Shown piece by piece: positions 1 to 13,433 of a stretch of 64,000 bases of DNA. Each line of letters starts with the position of its first letter. Position 1 is the stretch's first letter. A program made the position numbers and the translations under genes. The stretch spans positions 434,001 to 498,000 of the forward strand of contig BLAL01000302.1 in NCBI GenBank assembly GCA_015698045.1. Direction: 5' to 3'. The notes beneath the pieces were generated by a model. That model did not search any database. It had not been told where the DNA came from and saw only the letters and a list, made by a program, of their open reading frames with translations. This DNA is from Rhizophagus clarus (Eukaryota > Glomeromycota > Glomeromycetes > Glomerales > Glomeraceae).

Positions 1-60
1 TAATACATAATATATATATATATATATGTATGTATGTATGTATGTATTCTTGATTTTTAG

Positions 61-941
61 GGTTGCGAAGAGAAAAGTTGATGATCACATATTTTTTAGT
101 TCTAGTCTAAGAGTACGTTATGGTCCAGAGTATGAAACTATTGAAGATACTCGACAAAAATTACATGATAGACGTGTTGTAATTTCTATTAAAACCAATG
201 AACAAAAAGAATACGAATATAAAAGTAAAAAAAAAAATCAAATATAAATGAGTTAATTTATTCATGATGATGATAAAAAAATTATTTATTTATTTATTTT
301 TTGATTTTTTGATTTTAAAAATTTTAGATGATAAATCGACGGAATCTTTGAAATCAGTACATCATCAAAAATTGAATGATTCTTCTCAACCATTAAGATC
401 AACTCCAGTTATTTATCCTCAACCTGATCCATCAGCTTATTATAATTGTTATGATTATAACTATTATAATTATCCTTATTTTTCAGCTCAAAGGTAGTTA
501 GTTATAAATCAAACTATGTAAAATGTAAAACAAAGATAGAAAATATATAATATATATTTTATTTATATTAAACTATCTTTTATTTTTAGTCAAGAACCGC
601 CAATACCTGGAATCGGATATCCTTCGGCTTCATTTTCAACAAGTTTTTCTTCCACGTCATATGAATATCATACCGATCAAAATGTAATTATAATATTGGT
701 TTTTTTACTATTTATTGAATTATATAATTTCCCCATAATTCAAAGTAAAGTGACATATTCCTACCCTAAACCTAACCTTACCAACACTAATTTTAAAATA
801 TTATATTATTTTTATTAGTCTTCTACAGTTAACACAATACGACAAAGAATTAACGATGCTTCAAAAGTTTCTCCGGACAAAGACAAAGGTAATGTAAATC
901 AGACATCCACAGGCAGTTCAACTAAACGTAGAAGAATATAG
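61..941 (+). CDS. RBM48: RBM48 homologue, RNA-binding protein (5' end missing)
   Basis: Four exons fit one frame: 61-224, 328-493, 590-683 and 819-941, giving 181 codons before TAG. The left edge follows a TTTTAG acceptor, so the start and most of the RRM lie outside the window. The first exon carries the end of an RRM and the block DDHIFFSSSLRVRYGPEYET followed by EDTRQKLHDRR, which matches the characteristic RBM48 region just after the RRM as I know it. The tail is Pro/Ser/Tyr-rich and ends in a basic KRRRI. In animals and plants RBM48 pairs with ARMC7 and is needed for splicing of U12-type introns, acting in the nucleus. The family call is confident. The minor-spliceosome role in this fungus is inferred from the family. 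It converges on the next gene. Confidence 0.85.
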
Positions 942-1244
942 AATAAATGCATTCACAGATAATCCATTTAATGATAATTTATATAACGTTTGAATCGTTC
1001 CCTTAGTTATCAGCAATCAAAGTAATTCAATTACAATTTTTACAAATGAAATTAGATCATAAAATCTTTTATTTAAGGAACAAGGTTATATTAATATTTA
1101 TTAAATAATAAAAAAAAATAAACAGAAGAATAACAAAAAAATAACTAATTTAAATACAATAAAATAACATAAATAAACATTAATTTACTTCATATAAAAA
1201 CCCGATTATTTTGATTATTTATTACTATTTTTTTATTATATTAT
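942..1244. other. Convergent intergenic spacer
   Basis: Spacer between the stop codons of the RBM48 homologue and the penta-EF-hand gene. It is very AT-rich with A runs. It should hold both 3' ends (AATAAA-like strings are frequent), and I see no further gene. Confidence 0.6.
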
Positions 1245-2504
<1,260 letters not shown>

Positions 2505-2743
2505 TTTTAATTGAAGTGAAGTTTCAAAGGTGTCGCAACTCGCACGAAAAAATAATCAACAATTATATTGCGATGACATCACCTATAATGAGTCATTAAT
2601 CGATTGTTTTTATTGGTAGAAAAGGTGGCGCGACAAAAAAATATGTCATAGTGTCATTAACAATTTATGTGTCACAATTGTGATATATTTAATATTTAGA
2701 TGTTCAATAGTAATACAGGATATCTAAAATTATAAATATTTAA

Positions 2744-4108
2744 TTATGGAGATTCAACAAATTTTTTTACATTTTCGAGCCATGATATGTATTCTTTTTG
2801 TTCTTTATACTGGACATACGTTGAAATAAACAATGCAACAGCAGTGTTAATGCCACGTTCCTCCAAATATTTTTCAAAAAGAACTTGAACCTCCTATTTG
2901 TTTAAAGGAAATTTAAAGTTAATTCGCGTGAATAGTAAATATAATTAAAATGAAATTATATTATACAAACACTATCCAACGTCTCAAATTGTGGTCCAGG
3001 ATAAAAACCTCTTCTCATCCAATCCGCTTCAACTGTCAAATCGTTTGCTAATTTCGCGTCACTATAATACGCCACGTAATTTACAAGGAATACATTATCG
3101 ACAAGCATTACTTCAAACGCTAATGCACCTTTTCCGTTCTTTGTAAAAGAAACATAAATAAAACTCAAAAATTATTTCTATTTAATTTAAATAAAAAAAA
3201 TAATACCTTTTCAATATTTATGGAACATCTAATAGGTATTGATGGTTCAGTATCAGACTCTACATCCTCTGTTTCCTGTAATATGATTTTCAAATTATTA
3301 ACTTATTTGGAAAATATACACATACAAATGTAATACACACTTATGTAAGCTAATGTATTCGCTTTTAAACCAAAACGTTATTACAATAGACAAACTTACT
3401 TCAGTTTCTGCCAACTCATCCTCATCTGTTGGCAACAGTGACGATTGCTGATCTAGAGTATTGATATCAAAAATCAAACGAATTCTAAGGAAGAAATAAA
3501 TAAATTAAAAAAATTAATAATGGGCAAACTAAATGAACATAAGTTAATCTAAATTTCAATTTACTTTTCATTTCCAAAAACTCTTGAAAGTACAACTTCG
3601 TTTACACCCGATTTATCTTCAATCTATAAAACAAGATCGTAGACAATATTATTTATAAATTCATCAAATTTCGGAATTTAGGTATAAACTTAATAGTTAC
3701 TTTAAATGGATTTTGTGACAAGAAATCTTTAACGAATTCTGGTTCTTTCTTATTGTCTTCGCTTTCTTTTTCAAATTTCAGTTCTTCCCCTAATTTAACG
3801 GCCAAATCTTTATCAGTGTGAGTATCTTCTTTAAATGTACAAAAAGAAACGAAATATATTTTAGTTTCAAATATCAATACTTTTCAATACAACAATATTT
3901 CGTTATAGCATTTACTTGGAGCAGGTACAGCATTTAACTGAAAACTTGTCGCGGTAAACCCACGAGAAATGAATAGACTAGGATTTGGACGCGTAAGTGC
4001 AACACGAGATACTGGTGTTACAGAAAATGGTTTAACTACCAAAGGAACTTTTAATAATTTGGGTAGTCTCATTGACCTTGACAAACTCGTTCGAAGTAAA
4101 TTTGCCAT
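2744..4108 (-). CDS. MAM33: MAM33/p32 family mitochondrial acidic matrix protein
   Basis: Seven exons keep frame: 4108-3916, 3828-3701, 3623-3565, 3484-3400, 3275-3207, 3138-2971 and 2893-2744, giving 283 residues. The first ~60 residues are rich in Arg, Ser, Leu and Val with no acids (MANLLRTSLSRSMRLPKLLK), a typical mitochondrial presequence. The rest is acidic, with short Glu/Asp blocks such as DEDELAETE, and carries the family end block RRGFYPGPQFETLD, which corresponds to the YxGPxFxxLD-type motif of p32/C1QBP. The protein is expected in the mitochondrial matrix, where family members support mitochondrial translation and respiration as doughnut-shaped trimers. One donor (after 2971) is GTTTGT rather than the usual GTA/GTG. 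A T-run lies just upstream of the start. It is tandem with, and downstream in map order of, the penta-EF-hand gene (240 bp apart). Confidence 0.88.
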
Positions 4109-4483
4109 TACCGTTTTTTTTTTTTTTTTTTTTTTGGAGGGATTTTTTTTTATAAATGTTTTTTTAAAAAAAAAATATCATGTGATATAATCACGTGATA
4201 ATATGGTGGCACTAATTTTAAGATTTTATGCGTGTCAAGTTTAGCAAACATCTAATACAGGTTTATCTAATAGTAACTCGACAGTAACTTGACATCATCT
4301 CGCTTACTTCCTTCATAAATTTAGATTCTCTACAGACTTGGTATTTATATTTGTAGATTCAATAACAATCGGCTAATATAAACTGGGAATTTATGTTTAA
4401 CAGGTATTAAATAAACCTATTTCTAGTTCTTTACTATTTCACGATCTAAAAAACAGTTTATTATTTAGTTCTATTTTATAACC
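4109..4483. promoter_or_regulatory. Divergent promoter region, MAM33 / AP-2 alpha
   Basis: 375 bp separate the start codons of the leftward MAM33 gene and the rightward AP-2 alpha gene, so both promoters must lie here or within the genes. It contains a ~22-nt T run at about 4113 and AT-rich stretches. I see no clear TATA box or named factor site. Confidence 0.5.
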
Positions 4484-7400
4484 ATGTCAAGTAATATGCG
4501 CGGCTTGACCGTGTTTATCGCGGATATAAGAAATTGTAAAATTTTGTTTTGATTTTTTTGACTTTATAGCATACTGTGGAAAAAATGCTCATATTATCAT
4601 GACTATCTTAGGCAGGGTGAGAGAGTTAGAAGAAAAACGAATTAATAAAGAAATGGCAAATATTCGGGCGAAATTTAAAGGTTTGATGTCACATTGATTA
4701 TATAACGATGATAAATTGATATTTAATTTATTCGTTATTATCGTAGACGGAAACCTTAATGGTTACCAAAAGAAAAAATACGTATGCAAGCTTTTGTATA
4801 TGTATATTCTTGGATGGGATATTGATTTTGGACACATGGAGGCTGTAAATCTTATATCAAGCAACAAATATAGTGAGAAACAAATTGTTAGTATTAAACT
4901 TATATGTTGTATCATTTTGTTAATCTTTTTTAGTCTTATTCAAATTGATTTTATTTATATAGGGTTATCTTGGAGTGACCTTGTTAATGCATGAAAATAA
5001 TGATCTGGCACGTCTAGTAATCAATTCGATACGTAAAGATCTTGAAGAACTTAATGAGATATATAATTGTCTAGCTTTGCATGCTATTGCTAATATTGGC
5101 GGTAGAGAAATGGCTGAATCGTTATCATTTGATGTTCACAGACTCTTAATATCACCGTAAATGTTTCTTTTAAATAATCTCTTGCAGTATTTGATTTATT
5201 TTTAGACCATGCAAATTTATATATCTTTTCTATTTTAATTCAAGATTTATTCACCCATCTGTTTATTTTTATTCAATGGTGACTTAGCAATTCAAAAAGT
5301 TTTGTCAAAAAGAAGGCTGCTTTGACATTATTACGGTTATATAGAAAACATCCTGATGTAATCCCCGCAACGGATTGGGCTGAGAGAATAATTGTTTTAA
5401 TGGACGACACAGATCTGGTAAATTCTTTCTACATACAATGAAATATTGATATGATCTAATATTCATGAAAATTTTGTTTATTAACTAGGGTGTTACACTA
5501 TGTGTTACTAGTTTGGTGATGGCTTTAGCACAAGATAATCTAGAAGCGTATTTGGGTTGTTATGCTAAAGCAGTTGATCGATTAACAAAAGTATGGAGTA
5601 AAATTTGATAGATTTTATAATTAATATTATGTAGGTTTGATAATTTACTTTTATTCTCTTGCAGATTATTGTTGATAAAGAGTATTCTCTTGATTATGTA
5701 TATTATAAAGTTCCCATACCTTGGTTGCAAATCAAACTATTACGGTTATTACAATATTACCCAGCTTCTGGTAATACACCATTATTTTCAATTTAATGAT
5801 TTGTTTCTCCTAATTCTAACCTCTTTTTTTTTCAAATTATCATTACAGATGATCATAATATTCGAAACAAATTACATAATGTGTTACAAACAATCATTAA
5901 TAATTCACAAGATGCGCCTAAAAATGTGCAGCACGCTAACGCACAAAATGCTGTATTATTTGAAGCTATCAATCTTGCTATCCACTTAGATTGTGAATCA
6001 CAGATTGTTAACCAAGCCGTTGTACTTTTGGGACGTTTTATAACCTCAAAAGAGACGAATGTAAGATATTTAGGTTTAGAAACTATGTCACATTTAGCAG
6101 CTTGCGTAGATTCATTGGAACCTATTAAAAAACATCAAGACACTATATTATTGTCTTTGAAAGATAAAGATATTAGCGTTCGTCGTAGAGGACTGGATCT
6201 CTTGTATAGCATGTGTGATGTCACAAATGCAAAGGCAATAGTAGCTGAATTATTGAGATATCTTAATATCGCAGATTATGCTCTTCGGGAGGAAATGGTG
6301 TTAAAAATTGCAATTTTGACAGAAAGATTTGCAACAGAATACCAGTGGTACGTGGATATTATACTTCAGCTTCTTAGTACTGCTGGTGATCATGTGGGTG
6401 AAGTAGTTTGGTATCGTGTTGTACAAATTGTTGTAAATAACGAAGAACTTCAAGAGTATGCTGCAAGAACAGTTTTAATTCATTTAAGATCGCCTTCTTG
6501 TCATGAAAATCTTGTTAAAGTAGGTGGTTATATTTTAGGTGAATTTGGAATTCTTGTCGCTAATATACCAGGTGCCAGTCCTATGGAACAATTTAATGCA
6601 CTTCAATCGAAGTTTGGGATGTGTTCCCAACCGACAAGAGCCTTACTTTTGACCACTTATTTAAAATTTATTAATATCTTTCCGGAAATAAAAGGAGAAA
6701 TTCTATCGGTATTTAACCGTTATCGCCATGTTCTGGATTCAGAACTTCAACAACGTGCTGCTGAGTATATGGCTATTGCAACTATGCCAACTGATGATCT
6801 TCTACAAACAGTATGTGAAGAGATGCCACCTTTTCCTGAACGTGAATCAGCTCTTTTGTCACGTTTACACCAAAACCAGTCAGATACAGAGGATAAGCGT
6901 ACATGGGTTATTGGAGGCAAAGATTTTAATAAAGATAGAGATACTGTACGTTTTTCTACATTAGGATCCAGAAGTAATTCCACTGATAGTAAATCCAAGA
7001 ATGAAACTGCGAATAATGGAAATAATAGTAATGATGGTAACGGAGAACTTGATTTCTTACGTGATCTTGAAGGATTAAATATAGGTGGACAAAATGGACA
7101 AAATGGACATACATCAACTTCGGGGCCGTTACCTGCAGGTTCTATAACACCGGGATCAGAAAGATGGTTTGGTAAACTTTTGTATAACACGGAAGGTGTA
7201 TTATTTGTAGATTCTCAGCTTCAAGTTGGCATAAAATCAGAATATCATAGTCAACTTGGCCGCTTTGCTCTTTATTTTAAGAATAAGACACAAACAACTA
7301 TCACATCATTTACTACAGTGATAGAACACGTTAAAAATCTTCTTATCACCACACCACAACAACCGGCGACTCTCATATCACCATCTGGTCAAATCCAACA

Positions 7401-7952
7401 ACTTTTTCATTTAGAATGTCAAAATTTATTTAAAGAAACACCTAATGTTCGAATTTCATTTATATCTGGGACTCTTCATACAATTGTACTTAAATTACCG
7501 ATTGTATTAACTAAGTTTATGGAACCCATCGAACTCAATGGACCAGAGTTTTTTACGAGATGGAAACAAATTGGCGGGGGATCAAGAGAAAAGCAAACTA
7601 TTTTGCAATCAAATGTACCAATAGATCTTCAAGGATTACATTCCATGATTTCAGGGTTTCGTTTTGGAATTTTGAAAGGGGTAGATCCGAATCCTGCTAA
7701 TATAGTCGGGGCTAGCGTTCTGCATACAGCACAGGGAGGTATGATTGGATGCTTAATGCGATTGGAACCAAACGTTGAAGCACATGTAAGAGTGATACTT
7801 AATATCTACAATCATTTTTTTATTTGTTATATTTCATTTTTAACAATCGTTTTTTTTAGATGTATCGATTAACCGTTCGAACTACAAATGAGTCGGTTAC
7901 TAATGAAATTTGCGCACTCTTGGAGCCACAATTAACTAATAATTCGTCATAG
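4484..7952 (+). CDS. APL3: AP-2 complex subunit alpha (alpha-adaptin)
   Basis: Nine exons keep frame: 4484-4535, 4612-4680, 4747-4886, 4963-5156, 5288-5417, 5489-5590, 5665-5770, 5849-7785 and 7860-7952, giving 940 residues, the usual length. The adaptin trunk runs to about residue 600 and shows family blocks [49 protein letters not shown] and [12 protein letters not shown] low-complexity Asn/Gly/Ser hinge (about 630-695) contains a short acidic [11 protein letters not shown], which may serve as a clathrin or accessory contact. The ear starts near [12 protein letters not shown] (about 698), and the C-terminal appendage runs to the end. Alpha-adaptin is the large subunit of AP-2 that binds PtdIns(4,5)P2 and recruits endocytic accessory proteins at the plasma membrane. 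The start ATG is followed closely by the conserved MRGL. Nothing is broken. Confidence 0.96.
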
Positions 7953-8692
7953 ATAAATCTTACTTTCTTTCTATTATTTCCTTACAATGGCCTATTAGAA
8001 TATTTAACTTTTCACCATAATTTTGGAAATTTATAGATTTATTTCGTTTTACGCTTCTGCAAGGTATAATAAGATGTATAATTATATATTTGTGTGTATA
8101 TATATTATTGTATAATTATATAATCCTATACAGGAAAAAAAAAAAAAAATAATTTAACATTTCATTCTTTACTTATATTTTCACGTGGTATAACCTTAAA
8201 CTTTATACTGTTTGGATTAAAACAATATCATCAATTTTAAAATTAATCTATAATAAGTAGATTGAATAATCATTTTGAATGGAATAAAAGACTGATATAT
8301 TATAATTTATAATCTTACAAATTGGATTTATAGTCTGAAATGTAAAATTCCAATTGTCTATTTATTTGGCTTTTTGTTGTAGTAATCATTATTTTAGTAC
8401 AGTAATATTTTTCAAAGTACACCTCTTTTGGAATCATAAAAAAAAAAAAAATAGTAAAATATATATTTAAAGAAAATGTGCATTTATAAAAAGTAATAAA
8501 AGATTAAAAGCTTTTTATAAGTTGAAACTGAGCTTACTATGCATTTAAAAGGGTTTATATAATATATATTTATAGAGAATATACTTATAAAGCCAGTATT
8601 ATTATTATACATATATTTTAAAAAGTTTTGGTATTTAAAAGATATTTTAGTTTAAAATATTTTATAAGTTTATTTTTTTTAATTGTTAATAA
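7953..8692. other. AT-rich intergenic DNA after AP-2 alpha
   Basis: It should hold the AP-2 alpha 3' UTR and several A runs (8130-8150, 8438-8452). No open frame, repeat pair or RNA gene could be made out. Confidence 0.6.
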
Positions 8693-8991
8693 TAAAGCTT
8701 TAAATTTTTGGTTTAGTTCCATTTTTAGTTCCATTTATAATTTTGAATTGGTTTTTTATTAAATGTTTTTCAGATTATAATTTTTATTGAAAAATATTTT
8801 TAGAATTATTTTTTGATCTAAAAAATAAAACTAAAACCATTTTAACTAAAAATATTTTCAGTTAAAAAGTATAATCTGAAAATATTTTTCAGTAAAAATT
8901 TTAAACCAAAAAATAAATACTTTTAGTAAAATTTTATAAGAGAATAAAATCAGAATTAAAAATAAAACTAAACTAAAAATCTTAAACTTTA
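8693..8991. repeat. Imperfect fold-back (MITE-like) repeat
   Basis: The left edge TAAAGCTTTAAATTTTTGGT and the complement of the right edge (TAAAGTTTAAGATTTTTAGT) agree at most positions, and similarity continues inward in patches such as CAGATTATA and GAAAAATATTTT. Total length is about 299 bp with no coding capacity. This is what a decayed fold-back or MITE would look like, but high A+T makes chance matches easy, so the call is tentative. Confidence 0.4.
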
Positions 8992-9549
8992 ATCAATAAT
9001 ATAAATTATTTTTTAATTTTATAAATAAAATTAAAAAATAATTTATAAAATAAAAAAAAATAATTCTTTAAAATTTAACCTATAAAAACAATAATTAATA
9101 AAACCTTTTTATTCAAAATCAAATTTCTAAATTATTTTTCTATTTTTTACTATTTAGTATAAATTTAATATTTAAAAAAAACTATTTAAATAATCTTAAT
9201 ATCTTTAAATAAAACTATAATATTTAGAATATTGATTAAAAATATAAGTATATATAATCTTTTTAAACAACTGAAAAAAAAAACCTTTTTATAAATACTA
9301 AAAGAAATATTAAAAGTTAATAAATATATTAAAATTCAAAGAAAAAGTTCTAAAATTATAAGTTTTTTAATTCTTATTATTTAATAAAATAAAAAAAAGT
9401 ATTTTATAAAAAAAAAAAAAATTTTTATATATTATAAAACTAAAGATAAAAAAAGTCAATTTTTTTTTCAACTAAATTAAATATAAATTTAATTTTAATC
9501 AGATTTATATTAAATTAAAATTTATGATTTTAGTATAATATATTAAATT
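8992..9549. other. AT-rich DNA, nothing recognised
   Basis: Extremely A/T-rich with homopolymers and no reading frame of note. Nothing further can be supported. Confidence 0.5.
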
Positions 9550-9700
9550 TATTTTAATAATCATATTTTGCAAGTCAGGATAGATATAATTTCTAATAAA
9601 TTGTTTATATGGTATATGAACTAAATATCAATAAAAACATATATAAATCATTAAAAAAATATATATATATATATATAATATATTAAAATTAAATAAATAT
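9550..9700 (+). repeat. Partial copy of a segment of the large composite repeat
   Basis: The string GATATGAACTAAATATCAAT-like, preceded by GGATAGATATAA and followed by a TA-rich run, matches 15765-15880 at most positions. It is probably a fragment or solo piece of the repeat annotated at 11459-17857. Confidence 0.55.
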
Positions 9701-10485
9701 TTAATTAATATTAGTTTTTTTTTTTATAATATTTTATAAATTTATTAGATTTTAATTAAATTAAATATTAAATTTATATTATTTATATTAATTTAATATA
9801 ATTAATTTATAAATTATTAAAAGATTTTATATATATATATATATATTTTTTTTAATTCAAAGATTGTGTTTGGCTTTTTATTAAAAAAAAACAAATTGAA
9901 AAAATACAAAAATGCAAAAAACTTATTTAATAGATAAACTAAAATATCTATTTCCCATTCTATCCAGTTTATATGGATCTATTAAAATAAATCCATCTGA
10001 TTAAAGTCAGATATGACCTATAAATTTTAACTAATGGTCAGAATTATCATATGTTATAGTTAAAATAAATTCATTGAATATATAGTTTATTCTTTTCCAT
10101 AATTTCTATAAAGCATGTCTTTACTAGGGATGACAACAGTCAGCTATGGTAGGACCCTGAACATCTCTCATTTAAGTCAGATATGATATATAGTAAAATT
10201 TTCAATTTAGGATATCTTGGTCAATTTTAATGCTATCAAAATAAAATTTATATCATTAGATTCATCTTATTATGATGAATCTAATAATATAAATTTCATT
10301 AAATTCCAATCAGTAGATTTATTAAATACAGGGGTATGTAAGATAGAAATTTTCAAAAATACCTCCTGAAATAAGCAACTTTTTAAAAATTTTATATGAT
10401 CAATAAGCAAACTCAACCCCTGACCTATTTATATATAGTTTAGGATCCTGCTATAGTCAGTTATTGATCAGTTATAATTGATTAA
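9701..10485. other. AT-rich repeat-type DNA without genes
   Basis: Long A/T stretches, a TATATA run at 9828-9846, and a mixed-sequence stretch (9950-10450) without an open frame. No element borders could be fixed. Confidence 0.5.
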
Positions 10486-10600
10486 AGACCTTTAACTGAC
10501 TGATTATTTTGGCTGATTATTTAACTGACTGTTTAATTGTCCATTTAACTGACCATTTAACTGACTGTTTAACTGATTATTTAACCAATTATTTATTTAA
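10486..10600 (+). repeat. Minisatellite of TTTAACTGACTG-like units
   Basis: Short units built on TTTAACTGACTG / TTTAACTGACCA / TTTAACTGATTA follow each other about seven times with small changes. It is non-coding and probably unstable in copy number. Confidence 0.7.
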
Positions 10601-10659
10601 TACAAAAAAAATTTTATTTTTTTATTAATTATGACTTATGATAAATAAATAACACTGGT

Positions 10660-11010
10660 CAAAATCGATGCTATCAGGTACATATTGGGTACATATCAGG
10701 TACTCAATATGTACCTGATATGTGTGAAATATGTGTATGTTATTTAATAATACTACACATATCAGGTACTCGATATGTACTTGTCAAATGCAGAAAATTA
10801 GTGACATATAACATGCATATCAGGTATATATCTCATATATATTGGTAGTTAAATATCAGTTACATACTATAGATTTATTAGGTACCTGATATATTTTAAA
10901 AAAATATCAGACAGATATTATACACTTATCAGATAGTGCTAATAAGTATCCTATATATATCTGATATGTATCCTATTTGTATTTGAAATATAGTATAATT
11001 TCATAATTTT
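10660..11010. repeat. Cluster of GGTACCTGATATGT-like palindromic motifs
   Basis: ATATCAGGTAC and its complement GTACCTGATAT recur many times (for example 10675-10720, 10757-10785). The same vocabulary appears at the right ends of the two large repeats (17680-17880 and 60025-60190), so this may be another, decayed repeat end. Confidence 0.55.
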
Positions 11011-11458
11011 CATATATATCGGATAGCTGAAAAGTATAGCATTTATAGGGAATTAATAGTAGTAGATTTATAATTCAAATACAATTATAATTTAAAAGTA
11101 ATTTAATTTATTTAATTGTAATTACTAAAAGTTTTATTTATATTTTCAATTGATAATAAAAAAAAAAATTATACAAAAAATATTATAAAAAAAATTCACT
11201 ACTCTTTACACAAATTATAATTTATTTACAATTAATGTTCATTTGTTTGCTTGTTTTCATTTTATTATATCTATTTAATTTGAAAGAAAGTAAAATATTA
11301 GTAATAAAAGTGTTAGTATGAATATTAGTAGAAGTATTAGCAAAAGAAAAGAAATATTAATAAAAAATTTTTACATTAAAAAGTGTTAGTATTAATATTA
11401 GTATAAAAGTTAGTAGAAGTAAAAAAGGAATATTAATAAAAAAAAATATAAAGTATAA
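11011..11458. other. AT-rich DNA with degenerate TTAGTA-like repeats
   Basis: From about 11290 the text is built from short variants of AGTGTTAGTA and ATATTAGTA, leading into the large repeat. No gene is visible. Confidence 0.5.
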
Positions 11459-11689
11459 GTATTAATGTTAGTGTTAATATTAATAAAAGTGTTAGTAAAA
11501 GTAAGGAATAAAAAATGTTTAATAGTAGAACATTGTTAATAGGAACGTTAGTAGAAGGAAATACATTAGAAAAAATATTAGTAAGAGTGTTAATAGGATA
11601 GAAAAAGAAATTTCAACAAAAAATATACCTTTATATTTATTTTTTAAAAAAACTAATAAAGTAAAAAACTTGATAGTAGAATATTGTTA

Positions 11690-12335
11690 ATAGAATGTTA
11701 GTGAGAAGAAATACATTGAAAAATATATTAATAAGAGTGTTAAGAATAACATAATAATGAAAAAAGAAATTTCAACAAAAAATATACCTTTGTCTTTATT
11801 TTTTAGATAAAAACAATAAAGTAAAAATTTAAGAAAGAGAGAAAAAAGTTTTGAAAAAAAAAAATGATAAATAAATAAATAAATCATGATCGTACAATCA
11901 CATAATCAACAAAATTATCAATTTTTATTGGTTATTTGGGTAATATTATAAATAATATAATAATGAGAAAAGAAATTTCAACAAAAAATATACCTTTATC
12001 TTTATTTTTTAGATAAAAATAATAAAGTAAAAATTTGAGAAAGAGAAAAAAAAGTTTTGAAAAAAAAATGCAATAACATGATTAACAAAATTATCAATTT
12101 TTATTGGTTATTTGGGTAATATTATAAATAATATAATAATGAGAAAAGAAATTTTAACAAAAAATATACCTTTATCTTTATTTTTTAGATAAAATAATAA
12201 AGTAAAAATTTGAAAAAGAAAGAAAAAGTTTTTGAAAAAAAAAAATACAATAAATAAATAATTAAATCATGATTATGCAATTACATAATTAACAAAATTA
12301 TCAATTTTTATTGATTATTTAGGTAATATTATATT
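11690..12335 (+). repeat. Variable tandem repeat (~185 bp) inside copy A
   Basis: Units contain GAAATTTCAACAAAAAATAT, then TTTATTTTTTAGATAAAA, and end in TTATTGGTTATTTGGGTAAT. Three complete units end at about 11945, 12125 and 12330. Copy B has two such ends (about 54668 and 54910), so copy number differs between the repeats. Confidence 0.7.
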
Positions 12336-13342
12336 TAGCTACATCAATCACAAAATCGGTCACTTATCAAATATACAAGTCAATATTAGTAAAGAATCAC
12401 AAACTTGATTATTCACTATTCATGCTCAACTTGAGTTGATAAAATTATTAAAAAATCACTGATTTTATTAAATTTATCAGAATTTTTATGCCTAATTAAA
12501 TATGATTAAATAAAGTTTACTACCAATTTCATTATAATGTTACCAACTTTTTTGTTAATTTTGAATATTTTATTTTGAATTTAAATTGTTTGCTTTGAAC
12601 TTAAGTTGAACTTGAGTTTAACTTGAGTTTAACTTATTCGCTCAAGATCTTTATGTAATGCATTGTAGATCTGTAATTATTTTATTTGTAATCTATAATT
12701 AGCAAAAGCTTATTATAAAACAAAATAAGAAACACTATCTGTATTATTAGATTTTATCTTTTTTAGATTTGATATATAATTAAAAAGATAATCTTTATCT
12801 TGATTTTTTGAAATTATGATACTATTACGATCATAACAATTGAATTTAGGTCAAGTTTAACTTGTTCATTATGATTGATTATATTGTAGATCTGTATCTG
12901 TATTATAATTAATATAAAGAAGACAGATCATAATAATTATGACATATTTGAGAAATTAAAACAATTTACGTAAATGTTCTTGAAAGGTAATTAATATAAT
13001 AATACTAGGTGATAAAAAATTGTTTATAAAAAGAGGTTTCATCTTTTTTTTTCTTACAATAAATTTATTGTTATTATTTTTATTATATATTCTTTTTTTT
13101 AAAATTTGTTGCTGTTATTTTTTATTATTATATATTCTTTTTCTTAAAATGCCCACAAATTGAACTAATGCAATAACTGAATATTTAATAATATATAAAA
13201 GGTAAAAAAATAAATGAAAACTAATAAATAACTTTGATTATTTTCTAGTTTTTTTTTCTCTTATGTTTTTTGATCTAAAAATTAAATAAATAATGTAAAA
13301 AAGAAGGAACAACTATTATCATAACATACCCAGAAGGAACTA

Positions 13343-13381
13343 CTCTGAATTCTGAAAAAATCTAGCTTGAAGAATTCAGAG
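13343..13381. other. Conserved hairpin, copy A
   Basis: Perfect 11-bp inverted arms CTCTGAATTCT and AGAATTCAGAG enclose a 17-nt loop. The same hairpin lies at 55933-55971 with identical arms but five changes in the loop. Confidence 0.75.
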
Positions 13382-13433
13382 ATGGTTTTACGTGAGGTTC
13401 ACTGGTCAACAGGTAGAAAGAAAGTGGAAAAAC

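Noticed and set aside
755..785. CCCTAAACCTAACC resembling a telomere repeat
   Set aside because: It is a single irregular stretch inside an intron of the RBM48 homologue, not an array.
3969..4190. Plus-strand 73-residue frame opposite MAM33
   Set aside because: Shadow of the MAM33 presequence exon followed by a T run.
6747..7190. Minus-strand 147-residue frame
   Set aside because: Antisense to the AP-2 alpha hinge. No start context or homologue-like content.
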